In this document: one piece after another, positions 1 to 11,600 of the stretch
Layout: the number at the start of each line of letters is the position of its first letter
Numbering within the stretch: the stretch's first letter is position 1
Assembly (NCBI RefSeq): GCF_963676685.1
Contig: NC_092350.1
Coordinates: 1,663,486-1,727,485, forward strand
DNA from: Mytilus edulis
Lineage: Eukaryota > Mollusca > Bivalvia > Mytilida > Mytilidae
Length of the DNA stretch: 64,000 nt
Direction of reading: 5' to 3'
Translations under genes and position numbers: made by a program
The notes under the pieces: model-generated
Databases searched by the model: none
What the model was told of the DNA's origin: nothing
The model's input: the letters and a program-made list of their open reading frames with translations, nothing else

Positions 1-783
1 CCATTATACAAGTATTTGTGACCATCAAATCACTAACTGATGCTGTAGGAGCTTAAATTACTAAAACTAAACAAAACTAATATTTGTCAAAATAAAATTT
101 CTCTATTTTTTAAAAGGCTAAAGCTATTATTAACACATTCAAAGAGTTACGGATGTGGACTGTTCATGTACTGTGTATAAAAGGCAGCATGTTATTTACA
201 ATTTATCGTGTTCTGTTGGTAGGTGTAAAGATTTCTTGTAGAATGTTGGAAGTTAAGTTCCTACAAATTTAAAATTAAGGAACCAACTAGACAACCAACT
301 TAATTATTTGTTAAGTAATAGGACAATTATTTGTACACTTAATCCACCTTAAGGGTAGTAAGTCATTAGACAAGTACAAGTCATGTTGCAACCTTAAGAA
401 TGATTCTCTAAAAAGTAAAATCTTTTTGACTTAAACCAACATTAACAAATCCATCCAACTAATGTCAGAATATACATTCAGGATTTAGAAGAAGACATCA
501 AGATGTTTGTTTTTAGGGTTCTGGATAAAAATTTACATCTTAGAACTAATGTGTTGGACGTGGCTATATTTAATCACAACTAACGAACAATGATTTTACT
601 TTCATCATGGTTTTATGTTTTATTGTAGGCAATTGTATTAAATGCGTTCCGATTGTGTAAATAAAAAGGAAAAAAACTATAATATTTTTGAATTTGTGAG
701 GCTTATAAAAGTTGTTCCTTGTTATTTACTTAAATCAGACAGACCAGTATGTGCATCACCTTGTTGGCTTTTATCTTCCAATC
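1..783. other. AT-rich intergenic DNA, nothing recognised
   Basis: No open frame with a recognisable motif, no tandem array and no inverted repeat was seen. Base composition is strongly AT-biased with short A and T runs. Confidence 0.5.
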
Positions 784-943
784 CATAGGCGGATCCAGGG
801 GGGGGCCCTGGGGGTCCGGGCCCCCCCTTTCATGGGAAAAATTTGGTTGATTATATAGGGAATCATTGAAGCATGACTGGAGCGGCCCCCCCTTAGGTCA
901 GTCAGCGGGCCCCCCCTTATGAAAAGTTCTGGATCCGCCACTG
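784..943. mobile_element. hAT-like MITE with GGATCCAG termini
   Basis: A 160-bp non-autonomous element. The left end reads CATAGGCGGATCCAG and the right end CTGGATCCGCCACTG. It is flanked by a 5-bp direct repeat CAATC (779-783 and 944-948), read as the target-site duplication. The interior contains G- and C-homopolymer blocks. The termini resemble hAT elements (CAGNGGCGGATCCAG type), and a 5-bp duplication fits the hAT5 group. Relatives lie at 2379, 21883, 24459 and 60854. Confidence 0.8.
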
Positions 944-1191
944 CAATCCTTGTCAACTATTTCAGAGATCCCTTAATTAGCTAAACCAATTAATATTAAC
1001 CAACACAGGCTTTTGTCTTTTAACTGTCTAGTTCACAAGTTGTAACTGATTTTGGTCTTGCAACAACTATAGCCACCATGACTAAGAATAGATCATACTA
1101 ATACAAAAAAGTCAAATTTCTTAAAAAGTACAATCTGAACAGATTATCTGACAAAAAATGTTGGCATGATCTATTTATCCTTCATTTATAT

Positions 1192-1277
1192 AGAATTTTA
1201 TCAGTAACTTCTCGAATGAGTTAATGTCCTAGAATTTTATCAGAAACTTCTAGTATGAGTCAATGTCCTAGAATGAC
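1192..1277. repeat. Tandem duplication, about 43-bp unit x2
   Basis: Two imperfect adjacent copies of a unit that starts AGAATTTTATCAG and ends AATGTCCT. Confidence 0.75.
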
Positions 1278-1379
1278 AATTATAACCCATTTAAGTAGTC
1301 AATGTCGTTAAAAAAAAACCACTCAGTGTTGTCACGATGAACTAAAAAGTGCAAAACATGTCAGCACTACAATTTGTAA

Positions 1380-2345
1380 AGAAATACTAATATGAAAGAA
1401 ATCATCAACTGACCACCAAACTTATGTTCATAGCTGTATAATTTTCATTGTTCAGTGACTTAACTACTTTTATTCTCACTTGAAAGGATAGCGTATTGGT
1501 ACACAGATACCTCATGTTAAGTTTCTCTCTGTCATGTCTATCATTTTCATGGTTCAGCTACTGCTTGAAAAAAGTGAGCATGGGAAATTCTCAATTCTAA
1601 TCAGTAATAGATAACTATATTTGCATTATTTGTATATGAAATCCTTCCAAGTTCTGCATGTCCATTCGCCAGGGATCACCTTAGTAACCTCAGCATCATT
1701 TCATGGATCACTGTTTCAATGTATAGTTTCATCGTCAATATATGGAATTTTATGCGATTGTCGTACAAGTGAAAGATTTAGCTAGCTATAAAACCAGGTT
1801 AAATCTACCATTTTCTACATCTGTATTAGGTCAGGAATATGACAATTGTTATCCATTCGTTTGATGTGTGTGCCTTTGATTTTGTCTTGATTAGGGACTT
1901 TCCTTGGAGTTGGATATTTTTGTGATTTTACTTTTTCATTGTATTGCCTGCCTTCGGGTACTATAACCATTTGATGAAATTATTGCAAAGTGTACCCTCT
2001 GGTTGGTTTCATCCGACTCCTTAATTTATTGTTCCATTGCCATTGGACAATGTAAAGTGTTTGGGGTTTTGTCTTTTAATTAAGAATCTACAATATTGCC
2101 AGTTTATTTGGTGTATGGAATAGTTTTAACGTGTTGATATTAGTTGCACAAGTTTCATCTGGCCATAACATCACATTTATTTTTCACTGATCATGTGAAG
2201 TTTCATGATTGTCTTTTTCATATTTTATTACCTTTAGGTCAAACTATATTTGGTGCATGGAATGATAGTTAGGTGTACATATCTTTTTCTTTGGAGATGG
2301 AGCACTTCACACATTATGCTTGTTTAGTAGTTTATCCCTATATTT
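1380..2345 (+). repeat. Degenerate dispersed repeat, same family as 36330-36850 and 61145-61820
   Basis: Diverged copies of a roughly 150-bp core unit, with phrases such as TTTGGTGCATGGAATGATAG, TTCATGGTTCAG and TTTCATCTGGCC. Better-preserved units occur at 36.4 kb and 61.6 kb. No coding potential was seen. Confidence 0.6.
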
Positions 2346-2378
2346 CTATTGGAGATGTACCATATATGTTTTAGCAAT

Positions 2379-2540
2379 CAGTGGCGGATCTAGAAATTTG
2401 CTTAAAGAGGGGGGTGGTGGAGCACTGATTGCCCTAAGACGGGGTTTCAGTGATTCCCCATATAATCAACCAAAATTTTCCAAGAGAACGTAAGGGGGGC
2501 GACTATGGCAATATCCCCAATTATGGGTGCTGGATTTGCT
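2379..2540. mobile_element. Degenerate hAT-like MITE
   Basis: The left end CAGTGGCGGATCTAG matches the family terminus with one change. The right end is eroded (CTGGATTTGC near 2530). The interior has the G-rich block and the weak similarity to the 784-943 copy expected of an old member. Confidence 0.55.
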
Positions 2541-2667
2541 AAGAATTTGTAATTGATTAAGTTCACACCATGCAAAAGTTTGAGTATATATATATATATA
2601 TATATATAAAGATAAATGTTTACGGCAATATTAGTGGATATACCGATATAACAGTAAAACAGTAACA

Positions 2668-4356
2668 GATAAGATAAGATAAGAAATTTTATTTCAAGTC
2701 GGGTTACATTAAATACAAACATAAGCTCTGTAGAGCTTTTTGCCGACATTAATAACAATAACAACACACATATTAAGATACATGAGACATACAAATTAAG
2801 ATAGCTATATTGCAAGTAAAAAGTTCATAAATAAAAAGCATAGCACATGCAAGCAAAGCACTAAAACTGAAACATAAGCACATGCAAAGCAGAATGAAAT
2901 AAATAAAGCAAACTAATTTCTATAAGCTACATGGAACAAACATTTAACACAAAATAAAATAAAGGTATTAAGATCTGCAGGAGCCACACCTGCATGAGTT
3001 GCCATTCCAGTTGTTGATCATACTTTTAAACTGGTTTAGGTTTTTCTGTGCACGGATCGTGTCAGGCAACTCATTCCATAGTGTAGCTCCAGCATATCTT
3101 AATGAATGAAGGCCAAAATGTGTGGTTCTCACCTGTGGAATTTCAACAGTTTGTTGTTTTCTAAAAGTATAAGATACATTTTTAAAATTAATGATATCAT
3201 GGAGATACACCGGTGATTCTTTATGTAATATTTTAAAAGTTTCTATTGCCATCATTCTTAGGCGTCTTATTTTTAAAGAAGGTAAACCAGATTTTAACAA
3301 CAGAGTTTCATAATCACTATCAAAATCTTCATATATGAACCTCAAGTCACGTTCTTGTATTTTTTCCATCTTTTTAGTATTACCCTCCCCACAAAAATGC
3401 CAAACCACAGGACAATAATTGAAATTAGACATAATATATGAATGATAAATAGTTAACCTTCCCAATTTAGATAGATGTTTTCCAATTCTTTTAAGAACAT
3501 TTAACTGCCTTGATGCTTTTTTACAAATATCAGAGATATGAGTTTTAAACTTGAGTTGATAATCTATTGTCACCCCCAGGAGCTTTACCTCAGTGTCACA
3601 TACAATTTCATTCCCATCCAAATTGAATTTAATATTCCCACTTTTTGATTTATTCCCAACAGCAATAGCCTGAAATTTATCTGGATTAGCTTTCATTTTG
3701 TTATTAGCAAACCAATCAATTAAAACAGCACTTTCCTTTTCCAAAGATTTAACTAATCCATTTAGGTCTGGTCCTGAGTGTGACAATGTGTTATCGTCTG
3801 CATAATTATACAGTTCATTTTCTTTCACAAAATTGAAAATGTCGTTTAGAAAAATATTAAAAAGCACAGGACCCAAAATCGAGCCCTGCGGTACACCTTT
3901 ATAGATATTTTGCCAGGTACTAAAATATGCACCGACTTTTACACACTGTTTCCTATTTGATAAATAATTATCAATTAAATTAAGTGCCTCATTTGACAGG
4001 CCATATGCCTTCAATTTTAAAAGAAGTAAATTATGGGGTAAGCAGTCAAAGGCCTTAGAAAGGTCCATTAGCACAGCAGCCACATATAAATTTTGATCGA
4101 CTGTTTTTTTCCAGTCCTCAATGACTTTTAGTAAGGCGGTGTTACAGCCATAGCCAGGTCTAAAAGCTGACAAGGAAGGATGAAATATTTTACTAAAATA
4201 TTCTATTAGCTGCTGATATATGGCCCTTTCAAAGAACTTTGACACCACCGGAAGAATGCTAACAGGTCTGTAGTTTCCTGCCTCTAACTGACTATTCTTT
4301 TTATGCAGTGGAACTACCTGTGCTTCCTTAAGATCGTCAATAATATTTTCTCTGAG
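2668..4356 (-). mobile_element. 5'-truncated non-LTR retrotransposon (Jockey/CR1-like)
   Basis: The minus-strand element contains RT, a 3' UTR and a 3' tail made of (TCTTA)n units near 2671-2692. Just inside the tail is a short self-complementary stem, AAGCTCTGTAGAGCTT. The 5' boundary lies at about 4356, directly after an in-frame TAA, so endonuclease and ORF1 are missing. Related tails lie at 25549-25657 and 27826-27930. Confidence 0.85.
2968..4356 (-). CDS. Reverse transcriptase domain of non-LTR element (partial ORF2)
   Basis: An intact frame of 462 codons that lacks its true start. The frame stays open upstream of the first usable start near 4248, so it is a 5'-truncated ORF2 rather than a complete protein. 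Visible motifs in order are NYRPVSILP, FRPGYGC, motif A with MDLSKAFD (about 4050-4090), motif B with GVPQGSILGPVLFN (about 3850-3905), the catalytic box YADDN (about 3785-3806), and the thumb region LLGVTIDYQLKF. The C-terminal part contains the WHFCGEGNTKKMEKIQERDLRFI region typical of Jockey/CR1-type elements and ends with a short Cys-containing tail. It would make cDNA at a nicked target site, but without its endonuclease it cannot act in cis. The frame has no internal stop, which suggests a fairly young insertion. Confidence 0.85.
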   Translation of the reverse strand, partial: LRENIIDDLKEAQVVPLHKKNSQLEAGNYRPVSILPVVSKFFERAIYQQLIEYFSKIFHPSLSAFRPGYGCNTALLKVIEDWKKTVDQNLYVAAVLMDLSKAFDCLPHNLLLLKLKAYGLSNEALNLIDNYLSNRKQCVKVGAYFSTWQNIYKGVPQGSILGPVLFNIFLNDIFNFVKENELYNYADDNTLSHSGPDLNGLVKSLEKESAVLIDWFANNKMKANPDKFQAIAVGNKSKSGNIKFNLDGNEIVCDTEVKLLGVTIDYQLKFKTHISDICKKASRQLNVLKRIGKHLSKLGRLTIYHSYIMSNFNYCPVVWHFCGEGNTKKMEKIQERDLRFIYEDFDSDYETLLLKSGLPSLKIRRLRMMAIETFKILHKESPVYLHDIINFKNVSYTFRKQQTVEIPQVRTTHFGLHSLRYAGATLWNELPDTIRAQKNLNQFKSMINNWNGNSCRCGSCRS

Positions 4357-4404
4357 TTATAACTACGAATAAGCTGAAATATACTGAAAGTGTAACAAAC
4401 ATGA

Positions 4405-4727
4405 TTAACACACTTCACTGGCCAACATTACAAGAAAGGAGACTCAAAAGCAGATTAAATATGTTCCATAGAATAACAAACAACAAAATTGATATACCAC
4501 ATACTGACATTAATTAAAAGCCAATCAAACACCAGGTCTAGCCACGAACAAACATACCGACAAATTCGATGCAGCAAAGACAGTTACAAATTTTCATTTT
4601 TCTGCCAAACTATAAAAGACTGGAACAAATTACCTGAACCAATAGCCTGCAGCACCACTACTGAGTGCTTCAAGGAGAAACTCACTAGAGAGATGCTGCT
4701 TGACACTTACAAACACTTACATGTATA
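4405..4727 (+). pseudogene. Non-LTR RT C-terminal relic
   Basis: Two frames together give the conserved end of a non-LTR ORF2: LHWPTLQERRLKSRLNMFHR, then a stop near 4515, then STRSSHEQTYRQIRCSKDSY and FSFFCQTIKDWNKLPEPI. The family usually reads '..TRSSH..........DSYK.SFFPRTI.DWN.LP'. It lies head to head with the truncated element ending at 4356 and is on the opposite strand. Confidence 0.75.
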
Positions 4728-5221
4728 ATATGTATCTTGTTTTTATCTTATACCAAAAATTAAAAATAAAAATTGAAAAATATTACTTACATATACATTT
4801 GTATTATATAAAAATTGAAAAATTATTAAGAAATCAAAAATATATATTTTTAATCATTAACAAGTGTGGACACAGATGAGTGTGGATAGTATGTTTGGAT
4901 GTTTGACAGTAAAAACGTTACTTATGACAAAAGGGAGTTCTATGTTTTCCTATATGGTGTTATTAACGGCGTTGCACGAGGACAACCAACCTGAGCATTA
5001 GGAGTATTGTTTATTCAATATTTAGTTTTTATGTTCAAGATGGGCATGGAAGAGACAGTAATTACATTAGTTACCAAATGATTATGATCGAATATGTTCC
5101 ACATCTTTGATTTTTGATTCACTTTGTAGCTAGGAGAGCAACACATAATAGGTTCATTTTTTCATGTGTTTTTTTTTCTAAATGGGAGATGATATAAAGA
5201 TTTGATAACATGATATAAGGA

Positions 5222-5482
5222 GCCTGTAATTCAGTGGTTGTCGTTTGTTTGTGTGTTACATATTCGCTTTTTGTATAATTTTTGGTACATAAATAAGGCT
5301 GTTAGTTTTCTCGTTTGAATTGTTTTATATTTTCATTTCAGGGCTTTTTATAGCTGATGATGGGGTATTGTCTTTGCTCATTGTTGATGGCCATATGGTG
5401 ACTTGTAGTTGTTAATTTCTGTGTCATTTTGGTCTCTTGTGGAGAATTGTCTCATTGGCAATCATACCACATCTTTTTTTAT
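5222..5482 (+). repeat. Dispersed repeat R1, partial copy
   Basis: Begins GGAGCCTGTAATTCAGTGG and ends GGCAATCATACCACATC. The same sequence recurs at 5832, 9240, 18795 (reverse), 21650, 33352, 54078 (reverse) and 62480 (reverse). The family is recognised from these internal comparisons only; its class is not known to me. Confidence 0.85.
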
Positions 5483-5579
5483 ATGTGTTTGCTTACTATT
5501 TGTATGGTTCTATTTATATTATTTTGTGGTGGATCATCAGTATCATTACCGTAGTAAACAATTGTTAAAATGTTCCTCA

Positions 5580-5830
5580 TATTAGAACACACCCGCGAAA
5601 TCGCGGGCATTCAGAGCGTATAGTTTAAAGTATGTAAAGTGTTGTTGGAAAGAATTTTGTAAAATACTGAATGACTGGAGAATTTCAGCAAAAGTATCAT
5701 AAGTCATAGGTTATTGGGGACAGGAAAATGTTTTTTCTTATCCCTCCACCTTTATTTCCAAAGTTCCCAATTTTTGGTTTTCTATCAGTTTCAATATGAA
5801 CATACATTTAGTTTGTTATGCACATTTAAG
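5580..5830 (+). repeat. Dispersed repeat with CG-rich hairpin
   Basis: Contains CCCGCGAAATCGCGGG (about 5592-5607), a perfect 6-bp-stem hairpin in otherwise AT-rich DNA. It is followed by GACTGGAGAATTTCAG, which recurs at about 6121-6140, so part of this unit is duplicated on the far side of the R1 copy at 5832. Confidence 0.6.
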
Positions 5831-5831
5831 T

Positions 5832-6093
5832 AAGGAGCCTGTAATTCAGTGGTTGTTGTTTGTTTATGTGTTACATATTTGTTTTTCCTTCATTTTTTGT
5901 ACATAAATAAGGCCGCTAATTTTCTCGTTTGAATTGTCATTTCGGTGCCTTTTAAAGCTGAGTATGCAGTATGGGCTTTTCTTGTTTTTGAAGGCCGTAC
6001 GGTGACCTATAGTTGTTAATCTCTGTGTCATTTTGGTCTCTTGTGGAGAGTTGGCTCAACATGGCAATCATACCACATCTTCTTTTTTTTTGT
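5832..6093 (+). repeat. Dispersed repeat R1, partial copy
   Basis: The same landmarks as at 5222 in the same order, including TTCTCGTTTGAATTGT, GGCCGTACGGTGACCTATAG and GCAATCATACCACATCTTC. Confidence 0.85.
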
Positions 6094-6615
6094 AATTAAT
6101 GAATTTTGTAAAAGATTTGATGACTGGAGAATTTCAGAAAAGGTATCAAAAGTTCACATTATTAATTTTTAATCATTAACAATATTGTTAAACCAGGCAT
6201 GCGCCGGAAAGTAATCATCAACCAGTTGATGTTTTTCTGTATATAAAGAAGAGGAGAAGAAGCTATTCTACTGCAATATGGGAGTGTGGATAGAGAAAAG
6301 TGTAGTTCTGACAAAAACTCGTAGGGGTAGAAACATCGTATAATAGGTGTACAGGGACCATTGTATCTTTGAAGTACTATACATATGCAGGTTCTGTAGA
6401 GACATTTAACACCGCTCTACAAGAACACCGCCCATAACAACGTCGCTCTTCTCCACCGTGTATTAAAGCCTAAACAGGATTCTACACGTACCAATACAGA
6501 TACAGTAAACGCATTCGATTCACTGACGTTGCGGGACAGCACTGCAGTTTTTAAGAACTCAACACTCGGTGGGAGCATTACAACTGTCTATCTGTATTGG
6601 TTTACTCGACTCCTG

Positions 6616-6751
6616 TAGCCCTTTTCACAAAAAATCTAAAGTGTAGAATTAATCTTACGATAAAAATATTTAGTTGAATTGTTTAATTTTGAAGGAATAT
6701 TTTAGACTCACGATAAATTTTACACTTAAGATTTTTCGTGAAAAGGGCTAC
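6616..6751. mobile_element. Palindromic MITE
   Basis: About 136 bp that folds on itself. The left arm begins GTAGCCCTTTTCACAAAAAA and the right arm ends GTGAAAAGGGCTAC, with arms of about 50 bp and a few mismatches. No ORF. Confidence 0.75.
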
Positions 6752-6765
6752 TGTAATTTTTTCTT

Positions 6766-7036
6766 TATGAATCGTCTACCTTTGGTTTGGATACGTTCCA
6801 GTTTGTCTATATCTCCTTGCATGAATGAGTTCCATATTATTGCGCCCTATTCCATTGTCGATCTTATAAGGGATATGTATGCTACTTTCCTACATGTCTC
6901 TGATACATTTCTCAAGTTCCTCCTAAGAAAGCCGGCTTTCTTGCTGATGTTGTTTATGTGGATACTCCATTTCAGATCGTTTGAGATTTGGAGTCCTAAG
7001 TATGGGTTCACTTGTACCTCTTGTAGGATGTGCTTA
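6766..7036 (-). pseudogene. Non-LTR RT thumb/C-terminal relic
   Basis: Minus-strand translation gives HILQEVQVNPYLGLQISNDL, FLRRNLRNVSETCRKVAYIS and GAIIWNSFMQGDIDKLERIQ, a typical region downstream of the RT catalytic box. An in-frame TAG replaces the Tyr codon before GAIIW. The fragment is interrupted by the MITE at 7041-7622 and resumes for a few codons after 7626. It is a dead fragment, distinct in sequence from the element at 2668-4356. Confidence 0.75.
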
Positions 7037-7040
7037 TTAA

Positions 7041-7622
7041 GGTTCATGTGGACCCTATGGCTAAAATGGCCGTATTTTCACCTCAAAATTTTCTCTGAGT
7101 ACAGGCAAACCTGTGCATCTGGAAAAGTTTTAAGGCATGGCATGCCCTAGATAAATAGAATTCAAATGCATTGTATGATTTAGAAAATTCATGACTTAAC
7201 TGGATTTTGCCGTACACTTTTTTTCGTCTCTGCAGAAGACGATAAAATTAACAAACAGTTGAGTTTACCTTGATATGGTCCACTCAGGTACACAGTTTAA
7301 ATAACCAATTATTGTCGGGTATCTATTGTCCATCTAATGTCCATGTCAATTAAAAATGCTCACTTTAATTATTACCTGTGGGGAAGTTCTCAAACCTGTT
7401 TCCCAACTTAGTTAATTTTGGCACCTTCTGGAGATATGAAAAAAAGTGCACGGCAAAATCCTGGTAAGTTTTTACTTTTCTAAAACATAAAACATATTTA
7501 AAATTCATTTATCTAGGGCATGCCATGCCTGAATTTTTTTACAGATGCGCAGGTTTGTCTGTACTCCGAGTAAATTTTGAGGTGAAAATACGGCCATTTT
7601 AGCCATAGGGTCCACATGAACC
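7041..7622. mobile_element. MITE with long TIRs and TTAA target duplication
   Basis: The left terminus is GGTTCATGTGGACCCTATGG and the right terminus is its reverse complement. The arms are about 130 bp with minor differences. TTAA lies directly outside both ends (7037-7040 and 7623-7626), as expected for piggyBac- or Kolobok-type insertion. It sits inside a non-LTR relic. Each inner arm also holds a GGCATGGCATGCC palindrome. Confidence 0.8.
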
Positions 7623-7626
7623 TTAA

Positions 7627-8568
7627 GAGTAATTGTTTAGTTTCTCTATTTTTTAATTAGAATCCACCCTCTTTATTTCAGCTCTCTCTTTGTCTCAACC
7701 GAGGCTCTATCAAACCCCCACATAAGTCGAATCTTGTACAAAATTCCTCTGATTGAATGCTTATTAATCAGATATGTATTAGAGACAATGATAATGACAG
7801 CTATGACCAATGTCAGAATGCACATTACTTGACAAACAAACATAATTTGACACCATGTAAAATTCGTATCAATTATCAGGTTTTAAGTGAGCTTAATAGC
7901 GAAAACAAATCGAGTATTTTCATGTAAGGGATTTTTTTTTATTGAGGCCCCATATGGTTTGGTATATATCGTAGGCATATTACTGAGAGGTCTTGGTCTA
8001 AATCTATATAATATATATATAAAAAAAACATCATTTGAAATACGTTTCCGTAATCTTAATGCAGTTATATAAATATTTCTGATATGGAAAATGTCAGTTT
8101 ATAGAAAAATAATTTGTTCATTTCTATGTATTTCTTGAGATTGTTTGATTATTGGGTATTCACCTAATCCATTCTTTTTGCTGCTAGGTAGCATTTATAC
8201 AACAACAAACATTTGTGTACTCTGTCGGCAATTCGATTTAAATATATCGTAGAAATATTTTTTTCTATATTTTGCACGTTATTTAAATAACAATTACAAA
8301 TAGTAACAGTACTATCGAAAAAGTATTCTTCTAATACATAAAGTATATATCATGTGTTTCCCTTTAGGACCCCCAAAAGCTGATATTAAACACCAGGTAT
8401 TAATTGATTGACCCTAGTGATGACAAGAAGAAATGGACAACTCTTGTTTGTGTATTCATTAAACATACTATAAAAACTAATTATCGGGCTAATGCACTTT
8501 TTTTTCTTTCTAAAATAACATGCAAAAAACTTGCTGATAATTTTCTCACGAACACACCGGATCTAAGC
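7627..8568. other. Upstream region of the Pif-like gene, no gene seen
   Basis: AT-rich. This stretch should contain the promoter and 5' UTR of the gene starting at 8569, but I cannot place a TATA box or initiator with confidence. Small frames at 7887-8072 and 8404-8568 show no recognisable motif. Confidence 0.4.
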
Positions 8569-8665
8569 ATGGAATGGAATAGCTGCCTGGTTTTAATTTA
8601 TTCGATACTGTTTTCAATATTTTCAATTTCAAATAGTGCGCCTGGAAGATTTACACGCAGCTTAA
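8569..8665 (+). CDS. Exon 1 of Pif-like gene: signal peptide
   Basis: The ATG opens 32 codons plus one base, then GTAAGT. The peptide starts MEWNSCLVLIYSIL, has a hydrophobic core, and has a likely cleavage after SNSA. The phase-1 end joins the AA at 12655 to give Lys, followed by CRSLLDLIVVVDGSDS. It is separated from exon 2 by a 4-kb intron, so a gene finder could easily miss it. Confidence 0.75.
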
Positions 8666-11600
8666 GTAAGTATATGGGTTTCAAGATTATTAGAATTACG
8701 GAACCAAAATTATATTTCTGATTAGTTGAAATGTTCTATTCAAATCGAATAACATTCAATAAAAACACACATATACAAAATATATAAAACTTTCTAATTG
8801 ATAATTATTAAGATATTTATATTTTCATTGTTTGGAATAAATTTAGATTAAAAAAAATCGCTGCGACTATAGTATGTCAGAGATAGCGTCTTTATCTTTT
8901 CTAAAATAGGCATCTCTTGCTATGCATGCATTAGAAAAACAGGAAATTTATATTCGATTCGGGTAAACTTATTCTATGAGGTTTAAATCAGTCGTGTTAT
9001 CAAATCTTTGAAGATCGTTTTATTGGTATAAATATTGATTTTGTTAATTAGGAAATTATAACCATACAGAATATTTTTGTTATACTCATATGCACTTTAA
9101 CGATACTACAATCTGTCGATACCTATATTTTGGCACTGTAAATGGTCATGTTTTGTGTGATTTCAAATTACGTCTTTACACTAAATCCATTGGATGATGG
9201 ATGTGTATTGATTGATATTTTGGTCTTATATATACATTATCAGTTGTTATTGGTTTTAAACGATAGCTGTCAATAACTGCGAGTACTCTCTGTATACTTT
9301 GTGTCTTTGTTGTGAAGGATGTATAAATACCCTGCAATGTTCGTCTGTGTTTTTGTTAGATATGTTTTCTGCTTTGTTAACAAGTTAAGCCCTTTTCAAA
9401 TGCATGGTTTTTATAGTTTGTTCTTATGTTATGCTGTAACACCCCTGTTCCAGTTTACATTGGAGGGATGAGCGCTTACAAACATGTGTAACAGTGTCAT
9501 ATTCTGTGTATGCCTGTCACAATTCCGGAGCATGCAGTTCAGTAGTTGTAGTTTGTTCATGACTGTTATATCTTTTTTTGTTTCGTTATAAATTAGGCCC
9601 TTCGTTTTTTTTAATTGAATTATTCTGTATTTTTCATGTCGAGGCCTTATATAGCCGGTAAATATGGCAAGCCGTTCTCGTCAAAACTATGTTTAAACCA
9701 TTTTTCGAAAAATTTACACACTGAGAATTACAACAAAGCACACTGAGATTTAAAAACTTCAAAACGCACACTGAGAATTGAAAATTACACACTGAGAATT
9801 GAAAATTACACACTGAGAATTACAAATTACACACTGAGATTTCATAAAGACGCTCTGAGATTACAGAAATGAAAAACGCACACTGAGAATTGAAAATTAC
9901 ACACTGAGATTTTAAAAAGACACACTGAGATGATATAAATTGAAAAACACACACTGAGAATTGTTAATTACACACTGAGATTTCAAAAATACACACTGAG
10001 ATTAATATGCAAATTACTAATGAATATTCATGAGATGAATAATTCAACAGATTAATATCTTGATCTCAAGAACTCTTGTCATTATAATGAAATGCGATTC
10101 CTTCAACCAACATTCGTAATAAACTTCAAGACTTAACATCGCTCATATTCATAAGTTTATTGCCTATAATTCAGATCATTACTACCAGTGTATCGGGATG
10201 ATTTTTTTTACTTAAAACCGTGGGTCCCTTTTCAAAAGTCTTCCAACTGTTTCCCTGGTTTCCCTGGTTTCGCTAGTTAATCTTGTATATTTTTGTTACG
10301 TTTATATGCTATAATAGACACTTGGGTAAAAATTTCACTGCATTCTTTTGTAGATTGTTCCAATGTTTTCTTATAATTTTAATAAAGTTTTTCACCATTT
10401 GGTTATATTTTGTAATAAGTGTAAGTGGGTATTTTTCTTGTTCTTGTATTTCTAAAGTTTTTTTTATTAATAATTTGGAACCAAATCGAAGGACTAACGA
10501 GTTCTGTTCCCTTGTTGTTTTAAGCTTGTAATAGATTCAGATTAAGTATGCTAATTAGATATGTGCGCATAAAAAGTGCGCACAAATCTCAGTGTGTAAT
10601 TTTAAATTCTCAGTGTGTAATTTTAAATTCTCAGTGTGTAATTTCAAATTCTCAGTGTGTGTTTTCAGTTAATTTATTCTCAGTGTGTCTTTTTGAAATC
10701 TCAGTGTGTAATATTCAATTCTCAGTGTGTAATTTTCAATTCTCAGTGTGCGTTTTTCATTTCTGTAATCTCAGTGCGTCTTTATGAAATCTCAGTGTGT
10801 AATTTGTAATTCTAAGTGTGTAATTTTCAATTCTCAGTGTGTAATTTTCAATTCTCAGTGTGCGTTTTGAAGTTTTTAAATCTCAGTGTGCTTTGTTGTA
10901 ATTCTCAGTGTGTAAATTTTTCGAAAAATGGTTTAAACATAGTTTTGACGAGAACGGCTTGCCATAGGTAAAGGTTTTTCCAATTGTTGAAGGTCGTACG
11001 GTTGTCAATTATGAGTCGTTGCTAATTCATATTCCTTTCAATGATCTTTGGTGGATAGTTGCATCATTGGCAATCATACCACATCTCCTTATTTTAATAT
11101 CAAAAGCCAAAATGAGTGTCAGTTATAGAGTGTGAAAAATGTTCCCATAAGTTAGACCATTGGGTGGACGTGTTTACTAGAAAGTAATAACAGATATTAC
11201 GAAAGACTACGAAATCATATTTATGCTGTCGGATGTAAAATATCACTCCCTACATGATACCTGTTGACATAACAATTAAATAATCTATTGAAACAGAACT
11301 AAAAAGGCGTTAAATTGAAGGAACTATTGTTTGTAACCATACCCATATCTCAAGTATCAACACGGTCAAAAACAACAGTATTTCATTGTATCGTTTCTTG
11401 TTAGTTTTTTCGCTGAACATATTTTTCGTGTCAAAATGACATGTCCTTCCTTGACAACTACTTTCGCTGTAAACAAATGTTAATACAATTATATTTTTTA
11501 TATAAGCGCTGCCTAAAGGCATTCCTAGTATGCAAGAATTTTAAGCCTGAAAAAAATACATTTTATAAAATCTCATTCTATCTATTTTAGGACAGTCAAT

